47,327 nt of DNA from Actinomycetota bacterium (GCA_005883355.1 VAXG01000111.1:1-47327), one strand, 5' to 3'. Shown: positions 17,124-25,408, counted from the first letter of the stretch. Program-made: numbers and translations. Notes: generated by a model from the sequence alone, not told the origin.

Positions 17124-17195
17124 TCCCTCTTTTGAGGGTAAGTCCCTCTACAGAGGGATCGTCCCTCGAACGAGATAGGTACCTCGTTTCAGGGA
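17124..17195 (+). terminator. Three tandem GTCCCTC hairpins after rel
   Basis: Starting 3 nt past the rel stop, the heptamer GTCCCTC begins three successive hairpins: CCCTC-TTTT-GAGGG (17125-17138), CCCTCT-AC-AGAGGG (17144-17157), and a 13-bp imperfect stem (17162-17174 / 17183-17195). A role in transcript ending or stabilising is inferred. Confidence 0.5.
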
Positions 17196-17458
17196 TGGCG
17201 CGCGGCGCGAATCCGACTACAACGAGTGCTAGGGGGAGAGGGCACGAAGCTGCGGCGCCCGACCGTTTCGAGGACAACGGGCGGGCGCGCGGCCTTTTGA
17301 GATTCGCTTCGCTCAGGTGAGGCGTCTGCGCCGGTCGCCGGACGATCGGCGCGCGCCTTTGGGGGAACCTCCCGGTTCCCCCAAACCCCCTCCACTGGTC
17401 CGCTTCGCGGACAGGCGGCTTCGCCGCCGGTCGCCGGACGACCGGCGCGCACGGACCT

Positions 17459-17479
17459 GGCCGGTGCCAGGCACGTGAC
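17459..17479 (+). repeat. Copy 2 of the interspersed GGTGCCAGGCAC repeat
   Basis: Identical over 21 nt, in opposite orientation, to the copy at 6623-6643. It lies just past the 3' end of the GAF protein gene. Confidence 0.6.
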
Positions 17480-17484
17480 TGGGC

Positions 17485-17835
17485 TCATGGGGACCAGGCT
17501 TCGCCGCCCGTGTCCCAACCGACGAGGCAGTAGGGCGAGATGAGCAGCGCGACGCGCTCGAGAAACGCGTGGTCCTCCGGGTCGAGCTCCCCGGCTACGA
17601 TGCCGAGCTCGGCGACAACCTGGTTCTCGTACGAGATCGGGATCGCGATCGGCTCGGCTGTCTGCGTCCCTTTCGCCGGGCCGAGCACGAGCTCACCTTC
17701 CTCGACGAACGAGATCCCGACCCATGAGTACTCGTGGTGGAGGACGGCAACGACCTCGCGCAGCACCTCGTCAGCGTCGCCGCCGCGGTTGAGGCTCTCG
17801 TCGATCGCCGCAAGCGCGCCGTCGTGGGAGGTCAC
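17485..17835 (-). CDS. Small GAF-domain protein
   Basis: The product is 116 residues. VLREVVAVLHHEYSWVGISFVEEGELVLGPAKG followed by ISYENQVVAELGIV and EDHAFLERVALLISPY has the strand-helix rhythm of a stand-alone GAF sensor domain. No Cys-redox pair of the methionine-sulfoxide-reductase type is seen, so ligand binding is the safer guess. The GTG start overlaps the thioesterase stop (GTGA). It is the third gene of a minus-strand operon behind phosphomannomutase and thioesterase. Confidence 0.7.
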   Translation of the reverse strand: MTSHDGALAAIDESLNRGGDADEVLREVVAVLHHEYSWVGISFVEEGELVLGPAKGTQTAEPIAIPISYENQVVAELGIVAGELDPEDHAFLERVALLISPYCLVGWDTGGEAWSP

Positions 17836-18272
17836 GTCTCGAGTGCCTCTCCCTCGAAGGCGCGAACGGCCTCCTTGTAGGCCACGGGAATGGGCACCGC
17901 CTTGCGCTCGTCGAGGTCGACGAGCACGAGCGTCTGTGTCGCCGTGACCATGAGCTCGTCGTCCCGCTCGCGATACGCGGCCAGCTCGTACGTGACACTC
18001 GTGCGCCCGATCCTCGCCATGCGCACGTAGACCTCGATCAGGTCGTCGAAGACGGCCGGCGCAAGGTAATCGATCGTGCACGCGCGCATGACGAACTCCT
18101 GGCCCTCCTCGCCAATGTCCATTCCGAGCAGGCCGAGGTTGCGGTGATACTCCACGCGCGCGAGGTCGAAGTAGGGGAGGTACCGGCCGTAGTAGACGAT
18201 GCCCTGCGCATCCGTGTCGGAGAACCCGACCCGGGTCTGCGCGCTGAACCTGAAGGGAGGCTTTTCCTTCAG
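17832..18272 (-). CDS. YbgC/4HBT-family acyl-CoA thioesterase, probable CTG start
   Basis: Hotdog-fold thioesterases hydrolyse acyl-CoA esters. The catalytic motif FSDTDAQGIVYYGRYLPYFDLARVEYHR is intact (split here: Asp21 in SDTDAQG, then RVEYHR). The frame from the upstream stop to this motif has no ATG, GTG or TTG. The only plausible initiator is CTG at 18272, whose CTGA overlaps the phosphomannomutase stop, with GAGGTG 8 nt upstream as SD. This gives 146 residues, the family length. A GTG at 18155 would remove the catalytic Asp and is rejected. The gene is coupled to the GAF gene downstream. Confidence 0.85.
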   Translation of the reverse strand: MKEKPPFRFSAQTRVGFSDTDAQGIVYYGRYLPYFDLARVEYHRNLGLLGMDIGEEGQEFVMRACTIDYLAPAVFDDLIEVYVRMARIGRTSVTYELAAYRERDDELMVTATQTLVLVDLDERKAVPIPVAYKEAVRAFEGEALET

Positions 18273-19615
18273 CTCCTGATCACCTCGAGCACCTCGTCGC
18301 GCTTGCGCTCCATCAGGTCAGGGGAGAGGGCCTCCAGGTTCAGGCGCAGCAGCGGCTCGGTGTTGGACGGGCGGACGTTCATGTGCCATTCCTCCGCGTC
18401 CACGGAGAGGCCGTCTAGGTGCGAGACCTTGCCCTCCGGCCCGAAGCGCTCCTTCAACTCCTGCAGCTTGAGCGCGACGTCGGCGACAGGGGTGTTGAGC
18501 TCGCCAGTGATGAAGTAGCGCGCGCGGTACGCGGAGAGGAGCTCCGAGAGTTTCTGGCCTCGCTTGGAAATCAGCTCCAGCATGAGCAGGAACGGAATGA
18601 CGCCGGAGTCGGCACGGGAGAAGTTCTGGAAGTAGTAATGGCCGGAGACCTCACCCCCGAACACGGCGCCCTCCTCTCGCATGCGGTGTTTGAAGAACGC
18701 GTGGCCGACGCGATTGACGAGCGGAACGCCGCCGGCGCGCTCGATCGTCTGCGGCACGGCCCAGCTCGCGCGTACGTCGTAGAGGATCTTTGCGCCCGGT
18801 TCCTTCTCGAGGATCGATTCGGCCAGCAGCGCGGTGACGAAATCTCCGGGGACGAACTCGCCCGTGTCGTCGACGAAGAAGCAGCGATCCGCGTCCCCGT
18901 CGAACGCGACGCCGAGATCGGCCCGTTCCGAGCGAACCCTCTCGATGATGAACTCGCGATTTTCCGGGAGCAGGGGGTTCGGCTCGTGGTTCGGGAACGT
19001 CCCGTCTGGCTCGAAGAAGTACGGCACTGCGTCGACCGGGAGGCGCTCGAGAACAGGGGGGAGCATCACACCGCCCATGCCATTTGCGGCGTCGATCACG
19101 ACACGTAGTGGTTTCACCGCCTCGACATCGATGAAGGACAGGACGGCATCGACCCAGCGCGGCCAGATGTCCTCGTGGCGGACATGTCCCGGGGTCAGAC
19201 CCTCGGACCGGTCCTCAAGCGCCATGGCCCGGGTGCGGATGTCGAGGAGGCCGGAGTCGCCGCCGACGGGAAGCGCGCCGCGGCGCACGATCTTCATGCC
19301 GGTGTACTCCTTTGGGTTGTGCGAGGCAGTGACCATGACTCCGCCCTCCAGGTCGAGGTCACTCACGGCGAAATAGACCATCTCGGTCCCGACCATCCCG
19401 ATGTCGACGACGTCGGCACCTGAATCCGCGGCACCGCGCATGACCGCCTCGGCCATCGACGGCGACGAGAGCCGCATGTCACGGCCGACGGCAATGGCGC
19501 GCGGCTCGAACTCGTCGACGTAGGCGCGGCCGATCGCATAAGCGCCGGCCTCGTCGAGCTGGTCCGGATAGATCCCGCGCACGTCATAGGCCTTGAACAC
19601 CTTGGGATCGAGCAC
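18269..19615 (-). CDS. Phosphomannomutase/phosphoglucomutase
   Basis: The product is 448 residues of the alpha-D-phosphohexomutase family, which moves phosphate between C6 and C1 of hexoses for cell-envelope sugar synthesis. The active-site phosphoserine is Ser98 in TASHNPKEYTG, the Mg site is DGDADR (239-244), the sugar loop is GEVSGHYYF, and the C-terminal phosphate loop is RPSNTEPLLR. GEVSGHYYF and the overall pattern fit the PMM/PGM (AlgC/ManB) branch more than GlmM. The GTG start at 19615 is 8 nt after TAGCAT on the same strand; upstream starts to 19648 are possible. The gene heads the operon with the thioesterase and GAF genes. Confidence 0.93.
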   Translation of the reverse strand: MLDPKVFKAYDVRGIYPDQLDEAGAYAIGRAYVDEFEPRAIAVGRDMRLSSPSMAEAVMRGAADSGADVVDIGMVGTEMVYFAVSDLDLEGGVMVTASHNPKEYTGMKIVRRGALPVGGDSGLLDIRTRAMALEDRSEGLTPGHVRHEDIWPRWVDAVLSFIDVEAVKPLRVVIDAANGMGGVMLPPVLERLPVDAVPYFFEPDGTFPNHEPNPLLPENREFIIERVRSERADLGVAFDGDADRCFFVDDTGEFVPGDFVTALLAESILEKEPGAKILYDVRASWAVPQTIERAGGVPLVNRVGHAFFKHRMREEGAVFGGEVSGHYYFQNFSRADSGVIPFLLMLELISKRGQKLSELLSAYRARYFITGELNTPVADVALKLQELKERFGPEGKVSHLDGLSVDAEEWHMNVRPSNTEPLLRLNLEALSPDLMERKRDEVLEVIRS

Positions 19616-19708
19616 GGGCGACGATGCTACGGGACGGGCTCTATGCATGACCGCATGAATGTGTTACACCCTCCGTGCTTCAGGGTCGCACGAGAGGGGA
19701 GACGGATC

Positions 19709-21508
19709 TTGAGGAGGGATATCATCGCGATCGTCGCGCTGGCCGTGATGCTCGCGCTCGGGTCGGCCGCCGCCACCGGGGCTAGCGCCTCTACGTGGAG
19801 CTATCAGTCCGACGCGGCGTTCGCCGCCAGCTACTGGCAGAAGGGCGTCACGAACGTCTCTGCGACGACCCAGCGAACCAGCTGCTACGCACCTGAGGTC
19901 GAGTACCTCGCCGGCGACGGCTACCCCGGTTACGCCGACGGTGGCGGCTCGCTCTGCGCCGGCCGCGTAAACACCGGCGAGGACGTCGGGCCGTTCGCCC
20001 AGCAGGACGTGACAAACGACGTGCTGCTCGTGAAGGATCACTCCGAGTCGGACATTCGCGTCGACCCCACGAACCCGATGCACCTGATCGGGCAGAGCAA
20101 GTGGTTCGTCAACGCGCAGGGCTACAACCATCTCCTCGGCTTCTACGAGTCCTTCGACGGCGGACTGACGTGGAATATCCAGGGCCACATCCCGGGCTAC
20201 GAGGGCTGGACGGACAACACCGACCCCGTCGGTGCGTTCGACCAGTGGGGGAACTTTTACTCCCTCGTGCTGCCGTACATGTTCTATTACAAGAAGGACG
20301 GCAGCCACGGGTACTCGAACGGCGCGAACCTGCCGAACCCGACGCTCCCTGGCGAGGCGATCGCGAACGCCGTGCACCCGGCAGCCGCGAGCCAGACCGC
20401 GAGCAACTGGATCACGACCGTCGGCGCGAACCAGCCGGACTACCTCGTCCAGAGCCCGCAGGCTGTCACCCACGGCGTCGACAAGCAGTGGAACGCGATC
20501 GACACGAATACGGCGAACAAGAAAGACCCGTTCGTCGGCCGCGTGTATGCGATGTGGGTCCTCTACAACTCGTTCAGCTCCGACCACCCCTACGTCTCGT
20601 ACGCGCAGACACGCCCTGACGGGACGCACACGCCTTGGTCGACGCCGCAAGTGCTCGTGTCGATCTCCGGCCATCCCTTCGACCAGTACCTCCTTCCGCA
20701 CGTCGATCCCGACGGGGTCGTTTGGACGACCTCGACCCTGAACAATCCGAAGCAGGGGTACGGCGTCGCGGACATCCAGCTCATCTGGTCGACCGACGGC
20801 GGCGTCACCTGGCAGGGCCCGCTTCAGGTTGCTGACAACATCCAGGTCCCGACCTACCAGAACACGACGTTCCGTGAGGGGATTGTGGACTCGTTCGCGG
20901 TCGGCCGCTCGAAGATCAACGGTCATTACCCGCTCTACGTCACCTACGAGGACTCGAGCACGGGTGCGTCGCACGTGTACCTGCTCACGTCGCTCGACGG
21001 CGGCCATTCGTGGAGCTCGCCGACCCAGGTTGACGACGGGACCGCCGACTCGACCCCCGGCGAGGCGCTCCAGCCGAGTGTGAGCGTGGCGCCGAACGGC
21101 ACCGTCTCGGTCGTGTTCTACGACCGCCGGCTGCCCTGTCCCGCGAATGACGGCAGCACTGAGGCGGCGAACTCCGGGATTTGGTGGGATCCGGGCACGA
21201 CATCGTCGCCCGGGACTCCGTGGGGCCGTGCGAACTACTGCGTCAACAGCGCGGTGCAGTTCTACCGCCCGGACGGCTCGCCGATCGGGCAGAACACCCG
21301 CCTTTCGGAGCACACGTGGGACCCCGAGCTCTCGACGGCACACACGGGCTCGATCAATTACTCGGGCGGCTTCATTGGCGACTACTTCGGCGTCGACTCG
21401 TCTCCGCTCGGCTTCACGTACACGACGTCGGTTTCGACGTTCAATTACAGCGGCGAGAACCCGAGCTTCCACCAGCAGCAGATCGTCGCGAGGATCGCGA
21501 CGCCCTAA
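19709..21508 (+). CDS. Secreted BNR/sialidase-like beta-propeller protein
   Basis: The product is 599 residues. The TTG at 19709, with GAGAGGGGAGA upstream, gives an ideal signal peptide (RRD, hydrophobic core, ATGASA). An ATG at 19643 would add 22 residues before it. Asp-boxes SFDGGLTW, STDGGVTW and SLDGGHSW mark a six-blade-type propeller, and SGGFIGDYFGVDSS near the C-terminus recalls the closing blade. No sialidase catalytic set is obvious. It is a second exported Asp-box protein, much longer than the one at 3961-5256 and not closely similar by eye. Its substrate is unknown. Confidence 0.82.
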   Translation: MRRDIIAIVALAVMLALGSAAATGASASTWSYQSDAAFAASYWQKGVTNVSATTQRTSCYAPEVEYLAGDGYPGYADGGGSLCAGRVNTGEDVGPFAQQDVTNDVLLVKDHSESDIRVDPTNPMHLIGQSKWFVNAQGYNHLLGFYESFDGGLTWNIQGHIPGYEGWTDNTDPVGAFDQWGNFYSLVLPYMFYYKKDGSHGYSNGANLPNPTLPGEAIANAVHPAAASQTASNWITTVGANQPDYLVQSPQAVTHGVDKQWNAIDTNTANKKDPFVGRVYAMWVLYNSFSSDHPYVSYAQTRPDGTHTPWSTPQVLVSISGHPFDQYLLPHVDPDGVVWTTSTLNNPKQGYGVADIQLIWSTDGGVTWQGPLQVADNIQVPTYQNTTFREGIVDSFAVGRSKINGHYPLYVTYEDSSTGASHVYLLTSLDGGHSWSSPTQVDDGTADSTPGEALQPSVSVAPNGTVSVVFYDRRLPCPANDGSTEAANSGIWWDPGTTSSPGTPWGRANYCVNSAVQFYRPDGSPIGQNTRLSEHTWDPELSTAHTGSINYSGGFIGDYFGVDSSPLGFTYTTSVSTFNYSGENPSFHQQQIVARIATP

Positions 21509-21583
21509 GCGATCATCGACGCCCCTCTAAAGCCCGCGTCCCGACGGCGCCGCGCGCCTCCCCGGAGCGTGACCGGCGCTCCA

Positions 21584-21589
21584 TAGAAT
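21584..21589 (+). promoter_or_regulatory. Leaderless -10 box (TAGAAT) of the cyclase-ATPase gene
   Basis: TAGAAT is followed by 7 nt and the GTG at 21597. No SD is present. Confidence 0.6.
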
Positions 21590-21596
21590 TGAGTCG

Positions 21597-24524
21597 GTGG
21601 AACGGAAGCTCGCAACAGTCCTGTTCGCTGACCTGGTCTCGTCGACCGAGCTCGTCTCGGGCCAGGATCCCGAGATCACGCGCCGGCGCGTGACGACCTT
21701 CTTCGACGGCGTCCAGCGCTGCATCGAGACGCACGGCGGCACCGTCGAGAAGTTCGCCGGCGACGCCGTGATGGCCGCGTTCGGGATCCCACGCGCGCAC
21801 GAGGACGACGCCGACCGCGCCGTCCGGGCCGGTCTCGGGATTCTCGATCATGTCCGCGATCTCGGTCTCGAGGCGCGAGTCGGTATCGAGGCGGGCGAGG
21901 TGGTGGTCGACGAGACCGACTCGACGTTTGCAACCGGTGAGGCCGTGAACGTGGCGGCGCGCCTCCAACAGGCTGCCGCACCGGGAGAGATTCTCATCGG
22001 CGAGGCCGCGCACCGCCTGACTGCGGGCAGCGTCGAGGCGGAGTCGGCGGGGCCGCTCGAGCTACGCGGCTTCCGCAATCCGATCGAGGCGTACCGGGCG
22101 ATCGCTGCGCGCGACGGTCAGCCCCATTCGAAGGTGTCCGCTCCCTTCGTCGGCCGCGAATCAGAGCTCGATCTGCTCGAGAACACGCTGGCACGCACGA
22201 TTCGTGACCGGCGCCCCCACGTCTTCACCGTCTACGGAGAGCCGGGAGTGGGGAAGAGCCGTCTCATCCGTGAATTCCTGGCCGGCGTCGAGGGCACGAC
22301 GATCCTGTCCGGTCGGGCGCTGCCGTACGGAGAGGGCGTGACGTACTGGCCGTTGGCCGAGATGGTCAAGGCGGCCGCCGGAATCACGGACGACGATCCG
22401 ATGGAGACAGCAAAGCAGAAGCTGATCGAGTGTTGCGGCGACGAGGCGATCGCCGAACTGCTCGGCCTCGCCTCCGGCGTCATGGAGGCGGTCGAAGGCC
22501 AACGCGGTGCGCCGGAGATCGCGTGGGCCGCGCGCGAGTTCGCCGACGAGCTTGCCGACGTGCAGCCGCTGGTCATGGTCTTCGAGGACATCCACTGGGC
22601 CGAGGAGCCCCTGCTCGAGCTGATCGACCATCTCGCACAGTGGGTCCGGGAGCGGGCGCTCCTGATTCTCTGCCTGGCACGACCGGAGCTGCTCGACATC
22701 CGCCCGGGCTGGGGAGGCGGGCGCGTGCGCACGACTGCGATCGAGCTCGAACCGCTCGGACGCGAGGACAGCGAGGCGCTGGCCGACGCCTTGCTCGAGG
22801 AGCACCGGGTCACCGGGAAGGTGCGAGCGCGCCTGCTCGACAAGACCGAGGGCAATCCCCTCTTCGTGGAGGAGACGGTGCGGATGCTGGTGGAAGAGGG
22901 GGCCGAGGGTGGCGACCGGATCCCCGATTCGCTCCAGGCGATGATCGGCGCGCGCATCGACAGGCTGCCGGCCGGGGCGAAGATCCTGCTCCAGCGTGGC
23001 TCGGTGATCGGACGCACCTTCTGGGCGGGCGCGATCGACCACCTCTCACCCGAGTACCACTCGGACGAGGTCGAGGACATCCTCGACGATCTCCTCTTGC
23101 GCGACTTCGTCACGCGCGAAGAGCGGTCGACGATCACCGGCGAGGCGGCCTACCGCTTCAAGCATGTGCTCATTCGCGAGGTCGCATACGGCGGTTTGTC
23201 GAAATCGGGGCGAGCCGAGTATCACACCCGCTTTGCGGAGTGGCTGCGTGAGAAGGCCGACAAGGAGCTGCTCGAGATCCGCGCCTACCACCTCGATCAC
23301 GCGTGCGCGCTCTATGCCGAGCTCGACGGACATCCTCCCGTCGAGTTGTCGCGAATGGCTGCGAAGGCGCTCGAGGCTGCCGGCAAGCGTGCCCTCGCCC
23401 GTGAATCGAACCTCTCGGCCCGCAAGCTCCTGCTCCGCTCGGTGGAGCTCGAGCCGACCCTGCGGCGCCGGTATCTCGCGGCACGCGCCGCCTGGCAGCT
23501 TCAAGACCTACCTGTCGTCCGCGACGAGATGAGCGTCATCGCGGAGGAGGCCGAAGCCGAGGGCGCCCGCGACATTCAGAGCCGAGCCCTCACGGCGCTT
23601 TCGGAGGCGGCGGCCTCCCTGGACGGTGAGCTCGTCCGCGCAGCGGAGCTCGCCGACCAGGCACTGGCGGTTGTGGAAGCCGATGATCACGAGGGTCGCT
23701 TCAGGGCGCTCGACCGCCGTGCTCGCGTCGCGAGATGGATTGGGCGCGAGGCGGAGGCCGAGGAATACGAGCAGCAGGCCCTCGAGGCCGCGCGGTCGGC
23801 CGGTAGGAAGGATCACGAGGCGCGGGCCGCACTGCAGCTGGCTGGGATCTACATCAGCCGTATGCACGAGGAAAAGGCAGAGCCGCTCATCGACCGCGCG
23901 CTCGAGCTTGCCGAGGAAAGCGGCAGCATCGTCGCGCGGGCGAGCGCCGCGCAGTCGAAGGGTGGGCTCCATCGTGTGCGAGGGCAGTACGAGGAGGCCG
24001 AGGGTTGGCTGACGAAGTCGCTCGACCTTTACCGCGAGACGGGGTCGGTGTCGGAGATCGCCTGGACGTCCAGACAGCTGGGCCAGGTGGCCTGGAAGAC
24101 GGGCAACCCCGAAAAGGCCGAGAAGTTTCTCCGTGAGTCGATCCGACTGCTCGCGCCGATGAAGGAACGCGGCACGCTGTGCGAGAGCCAGCGTCTGCTG
24201 GCGCAGTTACTCCTTGCAGAGGGCCGGCTCGACGAGGCGGAGAAGTACGCGCTCGCCGCGCGCGAGACCGTCAGCGCGGAGGATGTCCTGTCACGCGCGA
24301 CCACGCGGATCGCGCTCGCACAGGTCCGTGCGGCGCAGGGACGAGACGAAGAAGCGGAAGCCCTATTCGGTGAGGCCGTGGAGATCATCACCGGAAGCGA
24401 GTATTGCCGGGTACTCCTCGATGTGTTGCCTCCCTATGCGGAATTTTTGCGCGCGCGCGATCGCGAACCTGAGGCGATGGAGCTCGAGGCACGGCTTGCC
24501 GAGCGCGTGCCGACTGCTGCGTAG
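21597..24524 (+). CDS. Class III nucleotide cyclase fused to an AAA/STAND ATPase and TPR repeats
   Basis: The product is 975 residues. Residues 1-170 form a class III cyclase domain with a full catalytic set: metal Asp12 (FADLVSS) and Asp56 (FAGDAV), Lys52, and transition-state Asn118/Arg122 (VNVAARL). It probably makes cAMP or cGMP. Residues 185-450 form an ORC/AAA-like ATPase with Walker A GEPGVGKS (214-221) and Walker B MVFEDIHWAEE. Residues 580-970 contain TPR-like helical pairs rich in Ala/Glu. This layout is typical of actinobacterial signal ATPases of the LuxR/STAND type, here without a DNA-binding domain. The stop lies 91 nt inside the convergent epimerase gene. Confidence 0.92.
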   Translation: MERKLATVLFADLVSSTELVSGQDPEITRRRVTTFFDGVQRCIETHGGTVEKFAGDAVMAAFGIPRAHEDDADRAVRAGLGILDHVRDLGLEARVGIEAGEVVVDETDSTFATGEAVNVAARLQQAAAPGEILIGEAAHRLTAGSVEAESAGPLELRGFRNPIEAYRAIAARDGQPHSKVSAPFVGRESELDLLENTLARTIRDRRPHVFTVYGEPGVGKSRLIREFLAGVEGTTILSGRALPYGEGVTYWPLAEMVKAAAGITDDDPMETAKQKLIECCGDEAIAELLGLASGVMEAVEGQRGAPEIAWAAREFADELADVQPLVMVFEDIHWAEEPLLELIDHLAQWVRERALLILCLARPELLDIRPGWGGGRVRTTAIELEPLGREDSEALADALLEEHRVTGKVRARLLDKTEGNPLFVEETVRMLVEEGAEGGDRIPDSLQAMIGARIDRLPAGAKILLQRGSVIGRTFWAGAIDHLSPEYHSDEVEDILDDLLLRDFVTREERSTITGEAAYRFKHVLIREVAYGGLSKSGRAEYHTRFAEWLREKADKELLEIRAYHLDHACALYAELDGHPPVELSRMAAKALEAAGKRALARESNLSARKLLLRSVELEPTLRRRYLAARAAWQLQDLPVVRDEMSVIAEEAEAEGARDIQSRALTALSEAAASLDGELVRAAELADQALAVVEADDHEGRFRALDRRARVARWIGREAEAEEYEQQALEAARSAGRKDHEARAALQLAGIYISRMHEEKAEPLIDRALELAEESGSIVARASAAQSKGGLHRVRGQYEEAEGWLTKSLDLYRETGSVSEIAWTSRQLGQVAWKTGNPEKAEKFLRESIRLLAPMKERGTLCESQRLLAQLLLAEGRLDEAEKYALAARETVSAEDVLSRATTRIALAQVRAAQGRDEEAEALFGEAVEIITGSEYCRVLLDVLPPYAEFLRARDREPEAMELEARLAERVPTAA

Positions 24525-25327
24525 AGCTCCTCCCGGATCGCCTGGTTCGACGCCTCGTCCGGTGCTTCGGTGATCACGGTCGCCGGTCGGTCGAAGTCGC
24601 GGAGCGCGTTGCCGAGCGGCTCGACTCGGAGTGTCCCTTCGCCGTACGGAAGGTGCTTCGTCTCGTTCCGGTTTGCGTAGGCGATGTCGGAGAAGTGGAT
24701 GTGGAACGGCGCGTCCGGAGGTAGCACCGCGTCAGCTCCTTCGAGAATCTCGCGGAACGCGGGGGCCTCGGTGAAGCCACCGTCCGTCACGGCGTGCAGG
24801 TGCGCGAAGTCGACGACGGGGCGGACCCAGCCCGTGCGTGCCGAGATTGCGAAGACGTCGGCCGCCGTGCCCAGCTCGCGCACACGGCCCATGATCTCCA
24901 CGCCGAAAGGAACGGCGCGGTCCTTTTTCTCCAACCGTTCGCGCAGCTCGCCGAGCTGTTCGACGACTGAGTCGATCGCCGCGTCGCGCTCGCGGCCGAG
25001 CAGGTAGCCGGGGTGGAAAACGACGACCTCGGCGCCGGCCGCCTTCGCGACGCCGGCCGAGTGGTCGAGCATGCCGACCGCCATGTTGAGTTTCTTGCCC
25101 CGTTCGGCGTGGCCCATGAAGCCTGCGATCGGCGCATGGACGGAGAGGACGATCCCGGCCGCTCTCGCCAGCTCCCCGAACTTCTCCGCCCACGGATAGT
25201 CCATCCAGAACTTGCCCTCGAAGTCGATCTCGCAGGCCGTGTAGCCGCGTTCCTGGAGGAGCGCGACTGCTTCCTCGGGGCTCTCCCGGGACGGCACGCG
25301 GGCCGGGCCGTAGTGGAGCTGGGCCAC
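24434..25327 (-). CDS. Sugar phosphate isomerase/epimerase (xylose-isomerase-like TIM barrel)
   Basis: The product is 297 residues. The TIM-barrel pattern of AP-endonuclease-2/xylose-isomerase-like proteins is seen: LHYGPARVP near the start, YTACEIDFEG, LSVHAPIAGFMG, VVFHPGYL, GVEIMG, VRPVVDFAHLHA and FHIHFSDI, giving Glu, His and Asp metal ligands in order. A sugar or inositol substrate is likely; it cannot be specified. The GTG start at 25327 lies 6 nt after TACCCT on the minus strand. The last 30 codons run antisense into the cyclase gene and are rich in Arg/Ser, so the tail may be non-functional. Confidence 0.87.
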   Translation of the reverse strand: MAQLHYGPARVPSRESPEEAVALLQERGYTACEIDFEGKFWMDYPWAEKFGELARAAGIVLSVHAPIAGFMGHAERGKKLNMAVGMLDHSAGVAKAAGAEVVVFHPGYLLGRERDAAIDSVVEQLGELRERLEKKDRAVPFGVEIMGRVRELGTAADVFAISARTGWVRPVVDFAHLHAVTDGGFTEAPAFREILEGADAVLPPDAPFHIHFSDIAYANRNETKHLPYGEGTLRVEPLGNALRDFDRPATVITEAPDEASNQAIREELYAAVGTRSASRASSSIASGSRSRARKNSA

Positions 25328-25333
25328 GTTCCG

Positions 25334-25339
25334 AGGGTA
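25334..25339 (-). promoter_or_regulatory. Leaderless -10 box (TACCCT) of the epimerase gene
   Basis: On the minus strand TACCCT is followed by 6 nt and the GTG at 25327. The partial GGTGCCAGGCA repeat (25344-25357) lies just upstream, near where a -35 element would be. Confidence 0.55.
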
Positions 25340-25343
25340 CTGG

Positions 25344-25357
25344 ACCGGTGCCAGGCA
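25344..25357 (+). repeat. Partial copy of the GGTGCCAGGCAC repeat
   Basis: ACCGGTGCCAGGCA matches the core of the two 21-nt copies but lacks the GTGAC end. It sits in the divergent gap between the epimerase gene and the small gene at 25409. Confidence 0.5.
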
Positions 25358-25408
25358 TCGGCCATGTCCGCCGCGGTTGCCGTCCGACCCCTTTTCTACC
25401 CTCATTCC

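Larger units (their letters stand above)
17122..17484. repeat. Repeat-rich 363-nt convergent spacer
   Basis: No gene. After the tandem hairpins it contains two 25-nt direct repeats differing at one base (17330-17354 and 17426-17450); a perfect 12-bp stem TTTGGGGGAACC / GGTTCCCCCAAA with loop TCCC (17358-17385); two compact palindromes, GTCCGC-TTC-GCGGAC (17398-17412) and GGCGGC-TTC-GCCGCC (17414-17428); and one copy of the GGTGCCAGGCAC repeat (17459-17479). It looks like a cluster of REP-type elements. Confidence 0.6.

Noticed and set aside
17832-18155. Short thioesterase starting at GTG 18155
   Set aside because: It would lose the catalytic SDTDAQG segment, which is intact and in frame upstream; the CTG at 18272 restores the family length. 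I also considered a frameshift at the CG run near 18155 and found none.
19664-21472. 602-codon minus-strand frame opposite the secreted propeller gene
   Set aside because: Composition is Arg/Val-rich without domains; the opposite strand has a signal peptide and Asp-boxes.
25013-25408. Extension of the 79-residue protein to 25013
   Set aside because: It overlaps the epimerase gene in antisense and contains the divergent promoters.
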